Shown here one piece after another: positions 9,652 to 20,395 of a stretch of DNA of 23,220 nt (positions are counted from its first letter, which is position 1; the number at the start of each line of letters is the position of its first letter). The notes under the pieces are model-generated. The model ran no database searches, had not been told where the DNA came from, and saw nothing but the letters and a program-made list of their open reading frames with translations. Location of the stretch: positions 1 to 23,220 of the forward strand of contig JNEM01010396.1 in assembly GCA_000697335.1 (NCBI GenBank). Reading direction: 5' to 3'. The DNA comes from Conidiobolus incongruus B7586. Lineage: Eukaryota > Entomophthoromycota > Entomophthoromycetes > Entomophthorales > Conidiobolaceae. The position numbers and the translations under genes are program-made.

Positions 9652-10089
9652 TTGAACATTATGCAATTCGGTAAAACTCACAATAAATTACCAATAACAA
9701 GTCAAACAATGGATTTATCAAAAGTACCAGCTTGGAGATATGGGTGTATTTTAGGGGCATCTGGAGTATTTTTAGGAGCCTATGGAGCTCACGGATTAGC
9801 CAAATTAGTGAATAATGATGCTACTAAATTGGCTAACTGGCGTACAGCTTATCAATTTCAATTTTTTGCAGCTCTTACCCTCTTAGCTATCGGTTTGGGT
9901 CATGAAAGACTCCAAAGACCTCATTTGGCTACCAATTTGGTATTGGCAGGAGCTATTGGTTTTTCGGGTAGTATATACGCATTGATTTTGAGACCCAAAT
10001 TAGGTAGATATATTGGACCTGTCACACCTGTCGGTGGACTTAGTATGGCTGCTGGATTTTTGTCTATGTATCTTCAATCAATAAATTGA
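9652..10089 (+). CDS. DUF423/TMEM256 family small membrane protein
   Basis: Intronless frame of 145 residues. After a polar N-terminus the sequence WRYGCILGASGVFLGAYGAHGLAK (about residues 29-52) carries the family's GAxGAHGL motif at the end of the first membrane helix. A second hallmark follows, NWRTAYQFQFFAALTLLAIGL, with the W-x-T-A-x-x-Y/F-Q-x pattern. A third helix (VLAGAIGFSGSIYALIL) and a fourth (VGGLSMAAGFLSMYL) complete the four-helix protein. Biochemical function of this widespread bacterial and eukaryotic family is not settled; animal TMEM256 is reported in mitochondrial membranes. Starts at Met1, Met4 or Met20 are all possible; Met20 lies just before the conserved part and the first 19 residues could be a targeting extension. 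It is co-oriented with the EH-protein gene 370 bp downstream. Confidence 0.85.
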   Translation: MNIMQFGKTHNKLPITSQTMDLSKVPAWRYGCILGASGVFLGAYGAHGLAKLVNNDATKLANWRTAYQFQFFAALTLLAIGLGHERLQRPHLATNLVLAGAIGFSGSIYALILRPKLGRYIGPVTPVGGLSMAAGFLSMYLQSIN

Positions 10090-10461
10090 TATTGAATTAT
10101 TTATACCACTTAGTGGCTCACAATTCATATATCATTTTTGTCACATTAGTATCAGGTCTTAATAATAAATTATCCCATAACTTTAATTATAATATATTCT
10201 TCAAATAAACAAATTACCAGTCCAAATTATTACCAGAATTTTGTTAACAATATAAGTAACTTCATTAAGGAATATCAATAGTAAACTAAAGTAATATTTT
10301 AATTTATTTCAATTTTTTAACTATTATATTAATATTAATTACTCATAGTATTCATTAATTTTTGCTTGGTGCATACATTTTATTAATATCCAGAAATAAT
10401 TTTTTGTTTAATAGCTCCATCTATTTTCAAAATATTTTATTTATATAAAGTTAAACATTGA
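10090..10461. other. Intergenic, 372 bp
   Basis: AT-rich spacer between the DUF423 gene and the EH-protein gene, both on the plus strand. It should hold the promoter of the latter. No motif of note was seen. Confidence 0.4.
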
Positions 10462-12210
10462 ATGGGTAATTAGATAAAATATTTGTATATTATATTCACT
10501 AACCATTTTAAATTTTTCAGCTTCCGGTTCGCCAAGCACGCAGTTACAAACATTCAATAAATGGTTCCAATCCTTACAACCTGTAGAGGGTAGATTGAAT
10601 GCTGATAAAGTAGCACCATTTTTGAGAAAGTCAAAATTACCACAGAGTGTATTAGCAGATGTAATTCCTAATTTTATTTAAATATTAAATATATTAATTC
10701 AAGAGTTAGATTTGGGAATTATGTGATAGTGATGGTGAAGGATTCTTAACTCAAAGTACCTTTAACCTCTGTATGAAACTCCTTGTCGTTGCTCAAAAAG
10801 GACAACAGCCAACTTTAGCCGTACTTGATGCTGGTAAATAGGTTTTATTTATATTATTTTCAATATTAAGTTATATTAAATAGATATTTCTGAGATGCCA
10901 ATTCTCGAAGGTGTTACACCTGTCCCTCCTCCAAGTGAGCCTGTTTTAAATCCTCAGGTCTATATTATTACCCCTCAAATGAAACAAAATTATTTGAATC
11001 AATTCAAACAATTGAACCCCAAAAACAATATGGTTTCTGGTGATCAAGTTAAATATCTATTTATTCAATCTGAACTGCCTACTGAAATATTAGCTAAAAT
11101 ATGGTACTCATCTTTTAAAAATTTACCCTTTTATTTGATTTTAATAATCGTTGATATAGGAACCTATCTGATCCACATGATAGAGGACAGTTAAATGCTT
11201 CAGAATTTTGCATTGCTTTACATCTTTTACATTTAATCAAATCTCAACAAATCAAATCTTTACCCACACAGCTCCCTAAAGACTTAATTCAATCCGCTCA
11301 TGTAGCTCAGCCACCTCCTGTAACTCAACGTCAACCTTCCATTCCAACCACCATCGTGCCACCATTACCAGCAGATTTAGATTATTACGGAACATCAGGT
11401 CAACTTAAACTAACCCAACTCCAAACAGAGTTAAATCAAATCAAAATGAAAGTTGAATTGGAACAGCAAAAGAACATTGAATTAGAAAAAACTTTGGGAT
11501 TAGAAGAGATCAGCTCTCAGCATTATTCAGAGAATTTAAATAATATCAATAATCAAATTGAACAAATCAGGTTAAATTCAAGTCAACTTGATCAATCAAT
11601 TCAAACGATTCAATCAAAAATCACTCAATCCACTGTCGAACTTGAGCAATTGACTGAGGAATTAAATCAAAGCGATGCTGCATTGGATGATCTTAGGAAA
11701 AGTCACCGAATGGAAGAAGGTTTCATGACTATTAATAAGACATCATTTGACAGCATAGTGATGGAAGTGAACAGTCTTAGACAAGAGCTGGGAATGGAGC
11801 CCATTGGGGAGACTCTCGATGAGTGGGAATTATTTAATCCTTACCAAGGTCAAAATGTTTCACCAACTCATAACATTCAACAACAAAAATCTATTGAGCC
11901 CATGTCACCCAAAAGTCCATTTGACGAAACTGAAGAAATTGGATTTGAAACCTCTCATCCAACCCATCTCGATCTTCCTAAAAATATGATCACATCCACT
12001 CAAACCGAATCTCCTGCCCCAATTGATGAATCCAACATGACTTTTGATGACTTCTTTAGCTCTCCGACAGCCAAACCCAAGCAACACACAAACACTCCCA
12101 TCCTCAGAGGTGGATTAAGCGGCGGTAGTGTTAGTGGAACTAGTCGAAGCACCAGAAAAAAGGATGGGAAGCCTCGAACAATTCTTAATTTTGACTTTAC
12201 TAAGCAATAA
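10462..12210 (+). CDS. EH-domain endocytic protein, two EH domains plus coiled coil (Eps15/Ede1-like)
   Basis: Five exons are inferred: 10462-10465 (ATG plus one base), 10521-10660, 10710-10833, 10884-11103 and 11160-12210, encoding about 512 residues. EH domain 1 (about residues 8-80) contains LPQSVLADIWELCDSDGEGF and EH domain 2 (about 115-205) contains LPTEILAKIWNLSDPHDRGQ; both fit the EH pattern LP-x3-L-x2-IW-x-L-D. Both signatures appear only when the introns are removed, which supports the splice sites. A Pro-rich linker leads to a coiled coil of about 110 residues rich in Gln, Glu and Leu (about 11400-11720), then a Ser/Pro-rich tail with SPFDE and FDDFFSSP. EH proteins bind NPF peptides and act as early scaffolds of clathrin-mediated endocytosis. 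Yeast Ede1 has three EH domains and a UBA; this protein lacks the third EH and has no recognisable UBA. Confidence 0.85.
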
Positions 12211-12826
12211 TCGCTCTTTTAATATTGATAATTTTTAGCTTCGCAACTTTTTATTGTTCATATTGTTTGATCCTTTTTTCAGCTTATCCTCTCAAATACA
12301 ATTAATATATTTGTATTGATTGTTCACATTATTTCGAATTCCATATCAATGTCTGAATTTAGAAACCTGGTTAATACAATTTACCCTTAAACATATTAGC
12401 ATTCTTTAATTTATAATAAATAATGTTATTTGAATATTGTTTCTCTTTAATATTTTATATCAAACAATGGTTATAAAAATTCAATTTTATTCTCAATTAT
12501 TTCATCAATAATCATGATCATTTATAAATTAACCAACTCATTTGAAATAATTTTATGTGAACGATTGATAATACTTGAAATTTTTAATTTTGTTATATAT
12601 CATTAACAATACACTAGTAATACTACATAAATGATTGATTTAATTAATTTTAAACTGTGAAAATGTTATTATCCCAACTGTATAACATGGTTAATATACT
12701 TATTAAATTTGAAAAGTGTTAAAATTGATATATTTAGATAAATTGTAATTTATGAAATAATGATCTAAAATAACAGCACTTGGATGCTTCATTAAAAGAA
12801 TTATGGTGATAAATGGGTCAGGAATT
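12211..12826. other. Intergenic, about 0.6 kb, between converging genes
   Basis: 3' flanks of the EH-protein gene (plus) and of the S28 pseudogene (minus). AT-rich, with no coding frame, repeat or RNA gene recognised. Confidence 0.4.
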
Positions 12827-14256
12827 TTATTGAATACATTCCGCTGATACAAAATCATCATGTGATTGCTCATTTAACCATCTATACATAATGGCACTAA
12901 TTTTTTTAGTTGAAGTCAAAGAAGTTGAATTAGTTGATCTATCAACACTCAAATCTTGAGCGTGAGATCCTTTCTTAATAAGATAGATGGGCCTATCAGG
13001 AGTGGATTCAGTAATATTATTCATTGAGAGAGCAATTCAAGGATCAGTTTCGCCATTAGACCAAATAATTCTGAGAGTCTTGTCTAATTCCCTGAAATGC
13101 TGGTTGACGAAGTTAACATTTGGAGGTCCAATGGGCCGACCAAAGATATCGGCACTGCAATAAAATTCATTGAAGAAATCAACAGTGGGAAACCTTGACC
13201 AAGTGGATTTGCCCTTGGAGCGCTCTGCCAGTATCCATATTCCATACAACATTGGTAGGTCCATTGACAAGAACTTCCTGTGCTGCTGTCTAAATACGTG
13301 ACGAAATCAAGGTTTACGAATTGGAAACAGGTTTTCTTTTCACTAAAATATAATTTCAATTGTAAGATAAAGTATTCATATTTCTGCTCAATTTCAATCA
13401 AATTAACAAAGCCACTACATAGAGAATCAATGTTAGGCTTAGCAGTCGGAGAGTTGTACTGTAGTACAAAGGTTAAAATATCATAAATTGTACTAATGAA
13501 GAGAAGTTCGTTCTCAATATCGGAACAATCAAATTCTTCATCTAGGGATTAGAACCATATATAATGAATTGGTTTTCAATATAATTCTTAACTTCCTCAG
13601 CTTGATTAAGTATTTCTCACCCAAAGCAGATCCAACCACTTGATCATATTCGAAGAAATCTTCCTTAGCCAAAACTGGTGCAGAAGAAGCCAGGGCAGCG
13701 AAAACATATTCAGGATATTCAGAACGGATCCAAGCAGAGAGGGATCCAGGGTAACTTCCACCAACGGTGATCAATTTAGCATTGGTCAAAGATTTGTTGG
13801 TCAAGTGATTGATAGCATTTTTGCTAAAATTGCCAACATCTCTCACACCGTTAATACTAGTTAAATATTTTAAATTGTCAAGAATCAAACTTTCAAAGGG
13901 TTGACTCTCCCCATAATAACAATGCTCCAACACAAATTAGATCTAGTTGTGTTCCTTAGCCATTTCATAGTTAATCTCTCTAGCCACACGAGCTTTTTAA
14001 TTCGCCTTCTCCCAAATATAAGAAAGCTGGACCTCTAGAATGATAGAATTACGTGTTTAAACAATATTTCTGCTTATAGGTTCCGGCAGTAGCGTCATCG
14101 TGATCCAGAAGTTGATCGAACCATAGTTTGGACATTGGATAAATATGATACAGTAGCTTCATAATATGAATCATCATCTAGATCATATAGAATTTTTGGG
14201 AATTTTAGGAGGTTAGTACTTGCTAGCGATAAGAAGAAAGTGTATTTTATTATCAT
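12827..14256 (-). pseudogene. Broken S28-family serine carboxypeptidase-like gene
   Basis: Collinear with the intact paralog at 18983-20395 over its whole length, from a signal-peptide-like start (MIIKYTFFLSLAS, 14256) to the final RWLNE. At least five lesions are visible. They include two stops just before LEHCYYG (about 13935-13950), a frameshift after GSALGEK (about 13610), an in-frame TAG near 13545, a frameshift after GYWQ (about 13220), and a stop replacing the Trp of the catalytic-Asp motif DPW (about 13037). The serine motif GGSYPGS, the NGETDP segment and the GSHAQDL histidine motif are still readable. Long stretches, such as 13100-13530, stay in frame with conservative substitutions, so it was functional until fairly recently. 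The S28 family cleaves after proline and is secreted or lysosomal. The segment 13629-13772 is unusually close to the intact gene. Confidence 0.9.
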
Positions 14257-14539
14257 TCCAATTTAATGCTATTTTATAAAAATTTATAATTTCTAAAATT
14301 GATTTTTTTATTTTAAATTTGTCAATCTAATGATATATCCAGCAGAAATGTGAAATTTTGAATTCGAAACCAAAGTATCTATTCTACTCTCAACTAACTT
14401 CAATATATCTTAATTATATATATAAAATACTCTTTAATTGAATTAGTGTTAGAATGTGAAAAGGAAAGTATATTCCTAGGAATATAATATTAACACAAAA
14501 ATTCAATTGGCATTATATGAATTATAATATTAATATAGA
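14257..14539. other. Former promoter flank of the S28 pseudogene
   Basis: AT-rich sequence between the dead S28 start and the 3' end of mariner copy D. The missing 3' terminal repeat of copy D is not found here. The stretch holds no frame or RNA gene that I can recognise. Confidence 0.4.
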
Positions 14540-15761
14540 AATTAAGCAATGGGAAAATTTTAAAATTGAAATAAAATGATATTATTAATATATATGTTAT
14601 AAAAGCAAATACACAGTATAAAATTAATACTTTATTTTACTATTAAAAACTCTTTGTTAAAATTTTAATAAGTTTTTAATATTTAAAGAACAGTATATTA
14701 TTTTAAAGACTGAAATTTAATATTTTATTAAAAAACCTAATATGATTATAAGAATTTTTTCTTATATATATATATTTTTTATCTGCCTAAAACAATTATA
14801 GCTATATATGTTAAAATCTAGTAAATTATTTAGATATGTTAGCTTTTTTGAATTTTTTAAATAGAAATTTTTTTAGCATTAGCTTTATAAATATTATAAT
14901 TATTATATAAATTATCGAATATTATTAACTGATAATAACAATACTAATTAACAATTGTTTTATTTAAAAACAAAATAAAACATATTATTAGTTAATTTTA
15001 AAAATTAAATCACAAAACTATATATTATTATAATTTACTATAAACATTATTATTTGTTTATAAAAGTATTATTAATTTATTAAAATTTATAATAGGGATT
15101 ATATCAAGTTGATAACTATTTTTGTAGTTAAATAAAGCTATAAAAGGGTAATTAGGATTTTTTTAATTGTAATAATTTATTATAAAAACCTCTGTTAATA
15201 GCAATATTTTAAATATTTCTGTTTAACTATAGCTATTTTAATTTTTTTTCTATTATTTTATTAATTTATAGAATATTTAATTTATATTTTAATTAGTGTA
15301 AGTTTAAACTCTAATATAGATAATATACTTCTATAATTAATATTAAATTATATAAATCATTCTCTATTTAAAATAAATATGAATCTTTGATATCCTTTTC
15401 TATTTGTTTAATGATTGAAATAATCATAATAATGAAAGTTAATTTTCTTAATTTTAAGAAATTTAACAATATATGGTAGTTATAAATTAAATATTGACTT
15501 TATAAGTTGTTTAAACAACTTTAATGATTTTAAAGGGTTTATGGTTGAGTTTTAATAATATTAAAATAAAAGACTTTTAATGATTATTATCTAATTTGAA
15601 TATGATTTAATTCAACCTTAAATTTTTGTTTAAAAATATTTCAGTGAAAAAAAAATCATAAATGAATATATATATAATTTGAAAGTATCAATTCTACTAT
15701 ATATTTTATACATAATTATTTTTTAAAACTAAAAATATGTTTGAAAAATCACAAACAAAAA
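14540..15761 (-). mobile_element. Mariner-type DNA transposon, copy D, lacking its 3' terminal repeat
   Basis: Read on the minus strand it starts at 15761 beside a TA (15762-15763) with the family terminus (gatttttcaaacatattt after about 10 bases). The roughly 230-bp 5' repeat follows, then a decayed transposase colinear with copy B. Landmarks are ctataattgttttaggcag (about 14785-14805), matching 1933-1953 of copy B, and attttcccattgcttaattt (about 14540-14560), matching about 2174-2193. Homology stops there, so the 3' end and its repeat are lost. No open frame remains. It separates the two S28 copies. The terminus is slightly different (an extra TGTTTG), so this may be a subfamily variant. 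Confidence 0.8.
15531..15761 (-). repeat. 5' terminal repeat of mariner copy D
   Basis: On the plus strand it reads gggtttatggttgagtttt, then aaaataaaagacttttaatg, a short (TA)n tract at about 15667-15677 and aatatgtttgaaaaatcac. This is the same order as 2371-2601. It ends at the TA 15762-15763, beyond which the sequence is single copy. Confidence 0.8.
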
Positions 15762-16640
15762 TATTTGCCATTTTTTTCCTTCTAAACTAATATTTATACT
15801 CAAATCAAAAACTGATAGTAATCCTGTGATAAACAATAAAATCTAGGGTAGTACTGAATTGTTTAGAATAAAAGCAAAAATTTTATGAGCTTTTACACTA
15901 TACATATTACTTTTAAACTGTATGCGATAATTAAGACTTGATATGTATTTTTAGAAATCTTGTATTGTTTTCTTCTAATCGGTTTGTATATTTCATTTAT
16001 CAATATTTGGTAAAGATAAATGCAATTTATATTAGTTTGATTGCTTTTATTGGCAGTTAGGCAAAGAAATACTATTTACTAAATAACATTATTTTTTTAA
16101 TATTATAATTTTAATATTACTTTGAATAGTTTACTATTCTTAATAAATACCCATTATAATTATTTTATATAATTTGTGATCAAATTCCGAACTCAAGAAA
16201 TTGGATTGAAATAATTGACAGCTTTTGATTCAATTCAAAGAACGATGTGTATTAAAATATAGTTCATAAAAAATTGTGATATTAAATAAATATGTAATTT
16301 ACTTTTAACCTTGCACTATTTTATTTTTGAAACTTCAAATTTTAATGTAATTGATTTATTATTAGAAAAAAGTGTGAGAATGATATACAGCGAAAACGAT
16401 TTCAAACTATTTCTCATAGAAAATTTGATAATACCAATCAATTTATTATATATATCGTTATATTATAAATTATTAAACAAATTCAATTTATAAATATATA
16501 TATTGATTATTAACTCAATCAAATAGTATGAAATTAAATGAAATCGCGAATTAGCAGAATTAACATTCTATAATAAAAAAATTGATATATACTAAAAATA
16601 TTTTGTTTTAATAACTAATAATGATTAATAATTAAAACTA

Positions 16641-16880
16641 AAATGACTGGAATCGCTCTTAATTTGGCAATTCTTCACTTCTTAATCATCCAACCTTATT
16701 AAGGTGCTTTACCTACACAAGTTTTCAATTAATTTTAAAATTTACCTTATTAAAAATACTACAGGTATCATGATTCCTTTGATTATCAGATAATACATTG
16801 AATTCAGAGCTTGTATTCGATCAAATACAAAATGCACGAAAAGTTTCCATATCAGGACATTATTGCTATACAATTATAAA
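16641..16880 (+). pseudogene. Possible relic of a small secreted-protein gene
   Basis: From an ATG at about 16641 the frame reads MTGIALNLAILHFLIIQPY, then a stop, then GALPTQVFN, which resembles a signal peptide with its cleavage region. About 60 bp downstream another frame reads HDSFDYQIIH, a stop, then NSELVFDQIQNARKVSISGHYCYT. The second piece vaguely recalls the N-terminal region of class 3 lipases, where a YC follows a helix, but this is too weak to name. A tract ending in actacag (about 16758-16764) could be an intron acceptor. The local G and C content is higher than the surroundings. It may also be chance. Confidence 0.25.
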
Positions 16881-18951
16881 TATATATTATATAATTAATG
16901 GAATGGGTGTGATTTCTATAATCATTCTAAATTTCCAAGTATTCAAATAGATTTGAAAACAGTACTATATTAAATGATGGTGAAGTAAAAATATCAGAAT
17001 TTCTATTTACTGAACAGATCGTATTCATAAATATAATTTTAAAGTTTGTTAGTTGAAATTAGAATATAACTTTATAATGATATAATACTAAACGAGTTAA
17101 TAATTTACAAGTAATTCTAAATTAAAATTTAAATACTCTAGTGTTTATTTTAATATAGAAAAATTTTATATTTGTTATAGAAATGCGCACCGATGTGGCT
17201 AGTGAATAATATTATAAATATGATAGTTTTATACTTTCCAATAACGCTAAAATTTCTATATTATTTTAGCCAAATCACAAGCGATAAATTATTTTTAAAA
17301 ATAATAAAAAGGCATATCTTATTTGAAAAAACTTGTTTAAATTATGGTGTAGTATTATAATATAGTACGACTACTGGTATTAACAAATAATTAGTGAATT
17401 CTAAATTTATAATATAAAATATATCATAGTGAAAATAGCACTAATATAAATATTATTTAACATTTTATTATCCTTACCATAATCCAAATTATACTCTAGT
17501 CCATTATATTTTCAAGTTCAATGAAGTCAAATGCCAATTTTTTCCAAAAAAATTTGTGTTTATATTGTAAATCATTTCAATGATAAAGGTATAGAAGATT
17601 ATTCATAAATAAAATTAATGAAATTTGAAATGATATAGATTGAAATATTTTATTGATAATAATGCGAGTCAATTAATTGTTTATAAATACCAGCGAGATT
17701 TTATTTCAAGTCTCAATATAATTTATTAAATATAAAGTATTATATTCACAGAAATGTAATTAATTTCAGCAATGAAGCAATAATAACATGGTTTTAATAT
17801 AAAATCGAGATGTGCGTATGCAATCATGGTAAAATGTAGTTATTTTCACAATTCATTTACTCTGTTCACAACATTATTTTGATATTTTATATTTAAATCA
17901 GATTTTCAATAATAAATCAAAAGATATATAAATATATTTATTTTATCTAAATAATTAGGAAATGTAATCAATTCAAATTCCTAATTGGGTTATACCCAAC
18001 TCAAATCTTCTCTATGCTTTTATAAAAAATTGATTAGTTATGTACTGTATCAATAATTGTTAACTAATTATATGACAGGAAGTTGTGACAATTGAAAATG
18101 TATGAAATTGTAATAATAAATCATTATATTATTGATTAACTTCTGAACGTTATTAAATTAACTTATATATTACAAAAACTAATATCAAAGTTTATTCTAA
18201 TATCAAATTTGAAATTGTAATAATACCTGAAAACTTAATATCCTTATCTACTATTAATTTTCAATAATTACTAAAATTAAAAATGAGTAATATTATTTGT
18301 TGATTAAACCATCCATATATATTAAATTTGAATATGTAGTAGTATAGTGCTTTGTAAACATATAAATAACTATTGGTTTCTATTATACTATAGATATTGA
18401 GAACTACATTTTAATTTCATAACCATGAGTAAAATAAATTCAATATGATTAGGTATTTATTAAAATATTTTACCAAATTAAATAAATTTATTATTTTTAT
18501 TTAAATATTTTATATATTTTAATTATAACAAATTAAATTATTGATTAAATTAATTTCAATAGTACTACAATGTTGTTAAACAGTCGGACGTAGTGCTAAA
18601 TAAAAATTATATTGAAAATTGGTTAATCAAACTGGAATGAATCCTGTGGCGTTTATTCATATATTATTATTTGTGTTTGTCTAACCATGTTGACATTTCA
18701 GTTGATCAATGTCTAAAATAGTTGGATAATATGCATTTAATCATAATTGATAATTGATAGTTCATATATGATGATGCGCAATGTCCGATACAGTGGGAAT
18801 TTTTCAGTTTGCAATATCGATGTGGCATGAGATTGAGGAAAAAATTAATTGAAGGATTTGTTTAGCAGAAATATCACTTTGAATTAGAAATAATTTAAAA
18901 TTTAGATACCAACATGAAAATGATATTGTGAGAATTTAGTGAAAACAAAAT

Positions 18952-18957
18952 TTTATT
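18952..18957 (-). terminator. Candidate poly(A) signal of the intact S28 gene
   Basis: AATAAA on the minus strand about 26 nt after the stop codon at 18983-18985. Position is right, but the hexamer is frequent in this AT-rich DNA. Confidence 0.4.
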
Positions 18958-18982
18958 ATGTAGATTCAAATTAATTAATTAA

Positions 18983-20395
18983 CTACTCTTTTAACCATCT
19001 AGCAATATCAGCTCTGATAGCCTTTCTAGTTTCGGTTAAAGAAACAGAGTCAGTAGGTCTGTCAGCACCCAAGTCTTGAGCGTGAGATCCCTTCTTAATG
19101 ATGTAGATGGGTCTGTCAGGAGTGGAATTTTCAGTATCCTTTACAGAGAGAGCGACCCAAGGATCGGCATCACCATTGACCCAAATGATTCTAGGAGTCT
19201 TGTTGCTCAAAGCCCTGAAGCGATCATTAATGTACTTGGTGTTAGGAGGACCAATGGGCTTGCCATAGATATCAGCACTGCAGAAGAACTTGTTGAACCA
19301 ATCGACAGTAAGGTATTTTGAACGGGTGGATTTACCCTTAGGAGCAGTTTGCCAGTATCCATATTCTGTACAACATTGGTATGTCCATTGACGGAAGATA
19401 CCAGTACTGCCGTCCAAGGAAGTGAGGGAATCAAGATTAGAGAAATCGTAACAGGTTTGTTCGTTATTAGACAAGTAAAATTTGAGCTGAGAGGCAAAGT
19501 ATTCGAATTTTTGTTCAACAGTGGTCAAATTAGCAAAACCATTGCACAAAGAGTCAATGTTGGGCTTAGTAGTGGGAGAATTGTATTGGACAATAGTAGC
19601 TAACATATCATAGATAGTGTAAAGAAAGAGGGTGTCATCCTTGACATCATTGCAGCCAAATGCTTCCTTCAATTTGGCACGAGCACCACATTTGTGAAAT
19701 TGGTTATCGATGTAGTCCTTAACTTGTTCGACGTGGTTCAAGCATTGATCACCCAGAGCGGATCCAACCACTTGATCATATTCGAAGAAATCTTCCTTAG
19801 CCAAAACTGGTGCAGAAGAAGCCAGGGCAGCGAACACATATTCAGGATATTCAGAACGGATCCAAGCAGAGAGGGATCCAGGGTAACTTCCACCAACAGT
19901 GATCCATTTAGTATTGGTCATAGTTTTGTTGGTCAAGGGATTGATGACGTTCTTGATGAAATTGCCAACATCCTTGACACCATTAAGACTGGTTAAATAT
20001 CTTAAATTGTCAGCAGTCAAATTCTTAAAAGGTTGACTCTTGCCATAGTAACGATGTTCTAAACCATATACAATACCGTTGTGTTCTTTAGCCATTTCAT
20101 AGATAATACCGCTAGATACACTAGAGTTTTTCAATTCACCTTCACCTCCAATGTAGAGGAAAGCTGGACCACCGGGTTTGTAGAATTCGGTATTTACATA
20201 GTATCTCTGTTTGTAGGTACCAGCTTTGCTGTCATCATGGTCAAGGGTTTGATCGAACCATAGAGTTTGAACACTAGAAATGGGAGCTGCAACGGCTACA
20301 GGAACTGATGCATCATTTAAAACGGGTTGAATTCTGGGAACTTGTAAAAAACTAGCACTAGCTAGTAATAAATAGAATGAATAACTAAATATCAT
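18983..20395 (-). CDS. Secreted S28-family serine peptidase (prolyl carboxypeptidase-like)
   Basis: Intronless frame of 470 residues, full length for the family. Residues 1-17 (MIFSYSFYLLLASASFL) look like a signal peptide. The order of S28 landmarks is complete: WFDQTLDH (46-53), PGGPAFLYIGGEGE (74-87), LEHRYYGKSQPF (112-123), the nucleophile Ser170 in GGSYPGS, SSAPVLAKEDFFEYDQVV (193-210), WTYQCCTEYGYWQTAP (337-352), Asp411 in NGDADPW and His438 in GSHAQDL. Six N-glycosylation sites (N90, N125, N156, N289, N398, N423) fit secretion. S28 enzymes cut at proline-containing bonds near chain ends; fungal members are often secreted for protein digestion, also in acid. Codon use is C-rich compared with neighbouring genes, which suggests strong expression. 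The dead paralog lies upstream in the same orientation. Confidence 0.95.
   Translation of the reverse strand: MIFSYSFYLLLASASFLQVPRIQPVLNDASVPVAVAAPISSVQTLWFDQTLDHDDSKAGTYKQRYYVNTEFYKPGGPAFLYIGGEGELKNSSVSSGIIYEMAKEHNGIVYGLEHRYYGKSQPFKNLTADNLRYLTSLNGVKDVGNFIKNVINPLTNKTMTNTKWITVGGSYPGSLSAWIRSEYPEYVFAALASSAPVLAKEDFFEYDQVVGSALGDQCLNHVEQVKDYIDNQFHKCGARAKLKEAFGCNDVKDDTLFLYTIYDMLATIVQYNSPTTKPNIDSLCNGFANLTTVEQKFEYFASQLKFYLSNNEQTCYDFSNLDSLTSLDGSTGIFRQWTYQCCTEYGYWQTAPKGKSTRSKYLTVDWFNKFFCSADIYGKPIGPPNTKYINDRFRALSNKTPRIIWVNGDADPWVALSVKDTENSTPDRPIYIIKKGSHAQDLGADRPTDSVSLTETRKAIRADIARWLKE

Larger units (their letters stand above)
15764..18982. other. Long gene-poor stretch, about 3.2 kb
   Basis: Single-copy AT-rich DNA with ordinary G and C content, unlike the transposon islands. 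Apart from a faint secreted-protein relic near 16640-16880, I see no coding frame with family resemblance, no transposon copy and no structured RNA gene. It includes the 3' flank of the intact S28 gene at its right end. Confidence 0.4.

Noticed and set aside
11804-12087. Two 60-codon frames (one per strand) inside the EH-protein gene
   Set aside because: Off-frame shadows of the last exon, which has a clear coiled-coil and tail reading.
16311-16493. Plus-strand 60-codon frame in the gene-poor stretch
   Set aside because: AT-driven composition (Leu, Ile, Asn, Tyr), no motif, no neighbouring exon-like sequence; expected by chance.
19207-19518. Minus-strand frame of 103 codons inside the S28 gene
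   Set aside because: Shifted-frame shadow of the real coding frame with no recognisable product.
19076-20263. Plus-strand open frames of 60-100 codons opposite the intact S28 gene, and a similar one at 13640-13864 opposite the dead one
   Set aside because: They lie antisense to the S28 genes, and the same antisense frame appears in both copies only because the genes are homologous. No family resemblance, and stop-poor antisense frames are expected in C-rich coding DNA.
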